Shown one piece after another: positions 57,764 through 64,000 of a stretch of 64,000 bases of DNA (position 1 is the stretch's first letter; each line of letters begins with the position of its first letter). The translations under genes and the position numbers were made by a program. The notes beneath the pieces are model-generated. The model was not told where the DNA came from, did not search any database, and saw nothing but the letters and a program-made list of their open reading frames with translations. This DNA comes from Isoetes taiwanensis. Taxonomy: Eukaryota; Streptophyta; Lycopodiopsida; Isoetales; Isoetaceae. The stretch lies in the NCBI GenBank assembly GCA_021234155.1, contig JAJEKV010000003.1, forward strand, positions 20,814,386-20,878,385. The letters run 5' to 3'.

Positions 57764-57768
57764 GTAAA

Positions 57769-58190
57769 GATGTCTGCAACCTGATCATTAGTGCTAATGT
57801 ACTTCATTTCAATATATTCCTTAGCTGCCAAATCCCTGATAAAATGCATATTCAACTCAATGTGCTTGGTCCTCTCGTGCTCTACTGGATTTTTAACAAT
57901 GGCTATGCAACTTTGGCTATCAGTTAGAATAATTGTTGGCTTAACTTGGGTGCACTTTATTTCTTCAAGCAATCTTATAAGCCAAATTACTTCTTTAGCC
58001 ACTAAAGATGCTCAGCATATTCAGCCTCTGCAGATGACATGGCTACTGCATTTTGCTTTTTGCATTTCCAGCTGATAACTCCTCCTCCCAAATAAATTAC
58101 AAACCCTGAAGTGGATCTTCTTGCACTTAAGTCACCTCCCCAATCTGCATCACTGTATGCATGTAGATTGAGATCACTAGAATTAAACAT
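57769..58190 (-). pseudogene. Copia-2 RNase H, main part
   Basis: Frame 58190-58002 has the catalytic region YSDADWGGD, TSGFVIYLGGG and SSAEAEY. A frameshift near 58005 leads to frame 58002-57769 with KEVIWLIRLL, the catalytic TDSQSCIAI, RTKHIELNMHFIRD and NDQVADIFT, where the gypsy array interrupts it. The remaining C-terminus is at 32983-33063. All key acids can be recognised across the two frames. Confidence 0.88.
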
Positions 58191-58750
58191 AATTCCATGA
58201 TGTTTTGTACCCTTAAGATACCTTAAGACTGGCTGCGAACCAATGAATTTGGCTGGGATTATGATTCCTCCTACTCAAAATATTCACAATATAAGCAATG
58301 TCTGGTCTCGTATTATTTGCAGGTACAACAAACACCCTACTAGTGATCTGTAAGGCACCTTTTCCATTTCTTCTTTCTCATATGCATTTGATATCTATGC
58401 TTTCGCAAATTTTTGCAATGATTCAAGCATTCCATGCTGCTAGCAGCCATGATGCAATCATCAACATATAGGGCTATTATGCAATAAGCATTGGCATACT
58501 GATATTTATACATGTTTCCATCATTTTTAAAATTTTCAAATCCTTGCTCCCTTAAAAAGTTATCAATACAGAGGTACCATTCCCTTGGTAACCGTTTCAG
58601 CCCCATAAACTGCCTTGTTCAGTTTCCAAACCTTATTGGTTCCAACTTCAAATCCAAGAGCTTGCCTCATAAAGATGTCTTCTTCTAATTTAGCATTCAA
58701 GAAGGCAGTTTTTACATCCATGTGATGTAATTCCAAGTTTAAAGCATTAG
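58191..58750 (-). pseudogene. Copia-2 reverse transcriptase, C-terminal half
   Basis: Frame 58606-58340 has GLKRLPREWYLCIDNFL and the active-site text ALYVDD. Before it, in other frames at 58750-58607, are the blocks for MDVKTAFLN and VYGLK. Several frameshifts and a deletion between 58340 and 58190 make it inactive. Confidence 0.85.
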
Positions 58751-60160
58751 CTAAATCACTAAAAGTCTTAAACTGGTAAGCTTGACAATAGGAGAGTATG
58801 TCTCATCATAATCAATTCTTTTTTTCTGAGTAAACCCTTGTGCCACAAGTCTTGCCTTAAATTTTTTACTTCCATCTGCATTGTTCTTCACCTTAAATAG
58901 CCATTTGCTTCCAATAACATTATGATTAGCAGGATAATCTACTATATCATAGGTCTGAGTTTGTTTGAAAGATTCTAGCTCATCTTTCATTGCAGCTATC
59001 CATTTGTCCTTGTCTCCACAAACTAGAGCATCCTCAAATCTTTGAGGAGTTTCTACATCTTCCATTATTGCCAAGATCTGATCATTTACATGACATAATT
59101 GTTCCAATCTTTTGGTTTTTCCAGCTTCAGTTCTTCCATATTCATTGCTGTCAATTCTGGCCTCCTCAATTAATTTTTCTGTTTGAGTCTTTCTTCTTTT
59201 GATGACTTGCTCAGTTTGCACACGGTCCTCTTTCTCATGTTCAGTTAATGGTTCTTGGTTTGCTATATTTTCTTGTCTCAAATTATTATCCTCTGTGATC
59301 TGCCCTTCACTCCCATCATTGGATTCTAGATCAACATCAAATGTTACCCTTTTGATACCCTGTAGACCATTTACCTTTTCTTCCTTTTTCCTTAGTCTGT
59401 CCTTGTAAAGAGTCTCCTCATCAAAAATTACATCCCTACTAATGATGATCTGCTTTGTACTTGGTACAAAAAGTCTATACCCCTTTGATTCACTATCATA
59501 CCCTACAAGATAACCAATTTCAGATTTGCTGTCTAATTTCTTCCTTAGCTCTGATGGAATATGTGAGTATGCCAAGCAACCATAGGCTCTGAGCCAACTA
59601 AAATCGATTTTTCCCTTTGAATTTGACCAGAGGAGTTGAGGCACATTACCCTTTAAAGCAGCACAAGGCAATTTATTTTGTATTATTATAGTTGTTTTGA
59701 GAGCTTCCTCCCAGAGATAGTTTGGCAAGCCACTGTGTTTAATCATAACTCTTACTGCATCCATTATGGTCCTATTCTTTCTCTCTGCTACTCCATTCTG
59801 CTGAGGACTATACCTGCATGTAAGTTGCCTTTTGATACCATTGGCAATGCAAAAAAGTTTGAATTTGGTAGACAAATATTCTCCTCCTCGATCTGACCTT
59901 ATACACTTCACTTTTAGACCTGTTTCTCTCTCAACCTCTGATACATAGTGTTTCAAAGCAGTCAAAGCCTGAGATTTTCTTTCAAGACAATAGCTTCTAC
60001 ACATCCTACTATAACCATCTATAAATGTTATAAAGTATCTCTTGTTAGATCTGCCCCTCACACTTAGTGGACCACACAAATCAGTATGAACCAATTCCAA
60101 AACTTGACTTGCTCTACTTTTAGTCTTCTTGAAAGGTAGCCTATTTAATTTCCCCAACAT
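58751..60160 (-). CDS. Copia-2 integrase and N-terminal RT
   Basis: This open frame of 469 codons holds the integrase core: Asp27 (HTDLCGP), Asp90 (RSDRGGE) and Glu126 (NGVAERKN), with 35 residues between the last two. A charged linker follows, then the RT start (WIAAMKDELESF, GSKWLFKVK, KARLVAQGF and YSPIVKLTS), where a frameshift ends the frame. It is colinear with Copia-1 and clearly related. The HHCC zinc region lies upstream in another frame. Confidence 0.92.
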   Translation of the reverse strand: MLGKLNRLPFKKTKSRASQVLELVHTDLCGPLSVRGRSNKRYFITFIDGYSRMCRSYCLERKSQALTALKHYVSEVERETGLKVKCIRSDRGGEYLSTKFKLFCIANGIKRQLTCRYSPQQNGVAERKNRTIMDAVRVMIKHSGLPNYLWEEALKTTIIIQNKLPCAALKGNVPQLLWSNSKGKIDFSWLRAYGCLAYSHIPSELRKKLDSKSEIGYLVGYDSESKGYRLFVPSTKQIIISRDVIFDEETLYKDRLRKKEEKVNGLQGIKRVTFDVDLESNDGSEGQITEDNNLRQENIANQEPLTEHEKEDRVQTEQVIKRRKTQTEKLIEEARIDSNEYGRTEAGKTKRLEQLCHVNDQILAIMEDVETPQRFEDALVCGDKDKWIAAMKDELESFKQTQTYDIVDYPANHNVIGSKWLFKVKNNADGSKKFKARLVAQGFTQKKRIDYDETYSPIVKLTSLRLLVI

Positions 60161-60624
60161 GCATCCTTCACATATGATTTTTCTGTTTGCAAGTTTTTAC
60201 AATCAATACATCCTTGCTTTGCCAATACTTTTAGATTATTGCAGTTTGTATATCCCAACCTATTGTGCCACAGTTCAGTTTCAGACATACTAACACAATT
60301 CACACTATTATAACACTGATTTTCCATTTAGAATAAATTGCCACATCTTTTTGCAAAGAACTTCAATTCATTGTCAAGATAGATTCTACATCCTTTTGAG
60401 TCAAAGTTGACTCTATATCCTAAGTCAACAAGCTGACTTACAGAAATTAAATTCTTGACTATGCAAGGCACACACAAAACATTCTCAATATCTACTATCT
60501 TTCCTTCTAAATCCAGCAACTGCAATAGGCCTTTTCCTTCTATTTGCAATAATTCTCCACTTCCAACTTGAATATTTTTTGAACTTGCTTTGGAAACATT
60601 CTTGAGCAGGGTAGATGAATGCAC
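60145..60624 (-). pseudogene. Copia-2 protease end and pre-integrase zinc region
   Basis: Frame 60624-60328 has the protease C-terminal and linker text NVLCVPCIVKNLISVSQL and KFFAKRCGNLF. Frame 60327-60145 has LWHNRLGYTN and the beginning of the zinc motif. The catalytic DSG of the protease is not found between 60650 and 60600; the gag frame ends at a stop there, so a deletion is likely. Copia-1 keeps DSG at the equivalent place. Confidence 0.75.
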
Positions 60625-61701
60625 TACTGATCTCTCAGCTCCACATCAGGGTTTTTGTTAGGCTCTATTTTCTTATCTATAATAGATAATTCAAGTTTTA
60701 CCTCATTTTCATCTTCAACCTCTGATTTTTCTCCTTCATTATGCTCTCGGGCCATGTGTACTCCAGCTGGTCTTCTGCCTCCTCTTCCCCTGTTTATATT
60801 TCTTCCACCTCCACTTTCCCTTCCCTTGCCTCTGCCTCTGCCATACTCCTTTGGTGTTGCACATTTAGATGCTATGTGACCTTTGCCTCCACAATGATAG
60901 CAGATCAACTCATTCTTGAGCTTAGGACAATCTCCCTTAAAATGGCCAGGTTCATGACAATGAAAACAATTTCCTTTTGTTTGTTTAGCTTTGCTAGTAG
61001 CATATAAAATCTCACTGGTATGACCTGGCAATTTTTCTCTGCTCAAATTCTGTTCTTAGAACATTTTCTGCATCCTCTCTGTTTTTACTCATGTTCCTTA
61101 TGAAAAGAGCTAGATTTTGATTTTCACGGATTGCTCTAGATATTTGTAGTACTTGACTTCTTTCTCATACATGTACCCCTGCTCATGCGAGGTCAGCTAT
61201 TATATTATCAAATTTATTGAAGAATTCGGATACATCTTCATCTTCTTGAAGTTTAAGACCTCTCAACTCATTTTCAAGAAGATCTATTTGGGATGATGTT
61301 TTCTGTTCGTAATGCAATAAGAGAAAAGACCACATTTCCTTAGGAGACTTATTTCTAAGTTTGAGTCTTATTATTGGACTCACCTTGCAAGTTATAATTC
61401 CTTGGGCTTCCTTCACTTTGGCATTCACTGACCTTCCTGCTGCATCTAGACCAGATGTCTCTCTTGCTAAGCCTTCACCTGCATCATTAGTTCCAGCATT
61501 AACAGACATCTCTGATACAGACCTTATCTGTGCACTTCTGACAATCCCCATGCCTTCAACAACTCCTTCAGGATCAACAAGATCCCATAAATCCTCGACT
61601 TCCAATACATGCTTAATGGAGTCCTTCCATATTTGGAATCCAGGACCTCCCTGATACACCTCTACTGTGGCAAGCAAACTTGCTCCAAACCTGCTAGACA
61701 T
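60624..61701 (-). pseudogene. Copia-2 Gag, frameshifted
   Basis: The ATG at 61701 gives MSSRFGA as in Copia-1. Frame 61722-61183 holds the gag core GGPGFQIWKDSIKHVL. After frameshifts at 61047-61182, frame 61046-60624 has two CCHC knuckles (CFHCHEPGHFKGDC and CYHCGGKGHIASKC), then an RGRG-rich basic tract. The start lies about 28 bases after the primer site. Confidence 0.88.
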
Positions 61702-61730
61702 TGCAACAACCTTGTTCTGCAATCACATTA

Positions 61731-61742
61731 GCTCTGATACCA
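61731..61742 (-). other. Copia-2 primer binding site for initiator tRNA-Met
   Basis: TGGTATCAGAGC on the minus strand, one base from the LTR; the match is shorter than in Copia-1. Confidence 0.9.
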
Positions 61743-61743
61743 A

Positions 61744-62407
61744 TGTTAATAAACTTGAGACACTTGAATTGTTTGCCTTAGATCAACTAGATATTCAAAT
61801 TAGAGACTTAGTAAACCATTGAATATAAGGTCATAATCTTATTCAATTAAACCTTATAAAAACAACGAGTTACTGTAGCAATGGTCTATAGAACCAAATG
61901 AACAGTAAACACAAGAAAATGCATTCAAACTTCCTTCTTTATTTGCCTCCTTTATCACAGATCCGGCATGCTTTCTAATCGTCTAATGAATGGTTATGTA
62001 CAGGGTTATTTCCAGAGTTCAGTTTCGGCCGATCCGGTGTCGGTTTAGCTTGATCTGATCATATTTAGACTGTCAACTTTCCTTCTATATTTTCGGCCAT
62101 CACCTCTTGCATATCCTTCGATCAATATATCATTATCCCTTAAATAATAAAATATCAACCTTTAAGACCTAATATATAAGTCCCTTTTAAACAACCATTA
62201 ACCTTCACCTTTAAACTTGGCCATGGTGCTCTTTGAACCCTTTCTTTATGAACTTAACTATGAAGATCTGTTCATGCCTTATTATTGCACTGTGTAGATA
62301 CTTGACGATGAACTGTATATCTATACTGCATAATGTTCTTGCCCTTTTTCTTGAATAGTTCCATAAGCCTACAGGAATATGTGATGACTCATGATAATAT
62401 TCTAACA
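61744..62407 (-). repeat. Copia-2 5' LTR
   Basis: This is the partner of 32319-32982, also 664 bp. Confidence 0.95.
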
Positions 62408-62412
62408 CTTCT

Positions 62413-62699
62413 TAAGCATGTTGGTGCTAGGTTGCTAGGTCCGTTACAGGTTAAGACGAAAGCAATGCCACACCACAGTGTGAGAGCTTATTCGCATGAG
62501 ACAGAGTTTGTGGCTATTTTTTCCCTAATGCTCAGAGTTTGAATTAGCAAAAGCACCAAGTTAGAAGCTTCCGACATGTCTAGAAAGACGACTTTTTACT
62601 TTTTGTATTTCACTTCAGAAAATTTCAACATTGTCTATATGGGCAAGCTCGGATTTCTTTGTGCAATAAGTGACGTTAAGACGAAAGCAAACCAGCTCC
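62413..62699. other. unassigned flank of Copia-2
   Basis: GTTAAGACGAAAGCA occurs twice (about 62450 and 62673). No gene is recognised. Confidence 0.4.
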
Positions 62700-62958
62700 A
62701 TGCTGATACAGGGCCCTCCACATATCACTGCACCCGTAACGAGTCCCAGTGGGAAGAGTGAAGGGGTCATTTTACCCCGTCTCCCTCAGGGTCTACCTAG
62801 CTGCGGAAGCGTAAACATACATGTCAGTACATAACATCATCACATATCCACCTCGAAGGGTGGTACATCAACATCTGCATAGACAAAGATCAGCACAATA
62901 CATATGGGTTCCTACCCAAGGCTCAGACTCCAGGGAATGACTGACGGCTTGGGTTTTT
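62700..62958 (-). repeat. divergent LTR relic related to the gypsy array
   Basis: Text such as GCGGAAGC, ACATGTCAGTAC, CCACCTCGAAGGGTGG, TTCCTACCCAAGGCTCAGACTC and TGACGGCT occurs in the same order as in the array LTRs (for example 42365-42545). It is an older relative, without visible ends. Confidence 0.6.
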
Positions 62959-64000
62959 CCATTGTTCTAATTATCGAAGCTTTTCAACTATTTTATGGAA
63001 AACCCTCGAAACCCTGTTCAAAATCTTTAAAGAGGAAAATACAGCATGTTCTCAGTTTATACCTTCAAAAATATGGCGAACGTATCGCTCCAAAACTACA
63101 AAGATATTGTTGAAGAAACCTAAAATAGAAAATTGGCTCGAATCATGCAATTCCGCACTCCATTTGCTTTGTCATTCCCCTATTCTTGGATTCGGGCCCT
63201 TAAGGAATAATTTAAGCCTAAATTCAAAGCCTAAGATGTTGGAACTACAATTTTGAAAATATATACAGGGATTATCATGTTGCAGACTTTTTGAAGGCCT
63301 AGGCGATCAAGACCCTCCTACTTATTTGTTGAACAGGAAGATCTCTGAAGCATCTAGAGCATTCCTCAGTTAGGTCTACAAAGATCTGATTGAAATTCTC
63401 ATTATTTTGACATTCTGTGACATGTTTATGACCTTTGATGTTGTTTGACGTACTGATTAACCTCGCAACAAAGATATTATGATCCTATTACCTTCATATC
63501 AATGAAAATTGGCTTTTAAGTTGCAAAAAATGATCTCTGATACAAATTCTACCATCTTGTCTTCACAAAACATTTACAGTAAAATCCCCCTTATTCCCAA
63601 CCAATTTTAGACTAGTTGCCATCTTTTGTTACACCATCTAGCACCTGTGTGCTTTAAAAAGACCAAAAAAGATCCCTTGCAAACTCGAGTTGCAAATTTG
63701 AGCATTCTGTCTGTGAGCATTCTTGACCTTACTTCCCAAGGTTCAAATCAATGTTTGATCACTTGCCCCTATCAAGATTAATTTTGCCACACAATAGCTT
63801 TGATATTTCTCAAAAAGCTCTTCTGCAACTCCAAAAACCTTTTTTCTGATCACTGTTTTGATCATTGACTGTTATTGACCAAATTTTGGCCGAGTTTGAA
63901 CTCGAATAACTCCCAGATCAGAGGTATGACTTCGTCAAAGATTTCACCATATCCTTCTTGCAATGTTTCTCTGCAAGTCTAAGAAGTCAAATCTAAAAAA
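62959..64000. other. unassigned DNA
   Basis: No gene, RNA or repeat boundary is seen. It may be the interior of an older element. Confidence 0.35.

Larger units (their letters stand above)
32319..62407 (-). mobile_element. Copia-2, Ty1/copia element split by a nested gypsy array
   Basis: LTRs at 32319-32982 and 61744-62407 (664 bp each) have ends TGTTA...TAACA and the flanking duplication CTTCT at 32314-32318 and 62408-62412. Without the nested 24.7 kb the element is about 5.4 kb. It is on the minus strand, with gag, protease remnant, integrase, RT and RNase H from high to low coordinates. The RNase H C-terminus is separated by the array. The LTRs differ at roughly a dozen sites by eye, so it is older than Copia-1. 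Coding is broken by several frameshifts. Confidence 0.95.

Overview
The window is nuclear DNA of a land plant with a repeat-rich genome. The evidence is plant-type Ty1/copia and Ty3/gypsy retrotransposons primed by initiator tRNA-Met, a Tat-like gypsy element, hAT and MITE transposons with target-site duplications (TSDs), a LINE relic, and a fragment carrying a plant-mitochondrial type tRNA-Glu. I cannot name the species. No complete host gene is visible; a few short reading frames in the first 6 kb and at 25.1 kb may be host exons or relics.

Layout: 1-7703 is mostly unassigned, with a LINE 3' end at 2.3-2.9 kb. 7704-13274 is Copia-1 (minus strand, TSD ATAGT). 13807-25108 is Gypsy-1, a Tat-like element (plus strand, 2.5-kb LTRs, TSD ACGAT) whose clear RNase H domain lies before the reverse transcriptase. 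25365-28310 is a locus of 0.36-0.43-kb tandem monomers and two LINE-like 3' tails, each with a structured hairpin. 28540 to about 32.3 kb is a decayed Tat-like element (Gypsy-2) carrying a hAT element (28625-29429, TSD GGAAGGAT) and a tRNA-Glu-bearing insertion. 32319-62407 is one Copia-2 element (TSD CTTCT) split by a 24.7-kb insertion. 62413-64000 holds a divergent gypsy LTR relic and unassigned DNA.

The most striking structure is the insertion inside Copia-2. At 33064-57763 four LTRs (A-D) and three internal regions of one minus-strand gypsy family stand as LTR-body-LTR-body-LTR-body-LTR, flanked once by TSD GTAAA. The array cuts the RNase H C-terminus of Copia-2. One LTR (B) carries a 468-bp MITE with telomere-like minisatellite DNA, and body 3 has a 5-kb deletion with a TTC microhomology. 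The nesting gives a relative order: Gypsy-2, then Copia-2, then the gypsy array, then the MITE.

A second theme is that near-identical copies (the Gypsy-1 LTRs, array LTR C, the array gag region) differ mainly at CAG/CTG trinucleotides, which are replaced by CG, CGG, CCG or CTT forms. This does not look like cytosine deamination. It fits systematic base-calling error at CHG-methylated cytosines, so many apparent frameshifts may be technical. All functional statements come from motifs read by eye; no database search was run.
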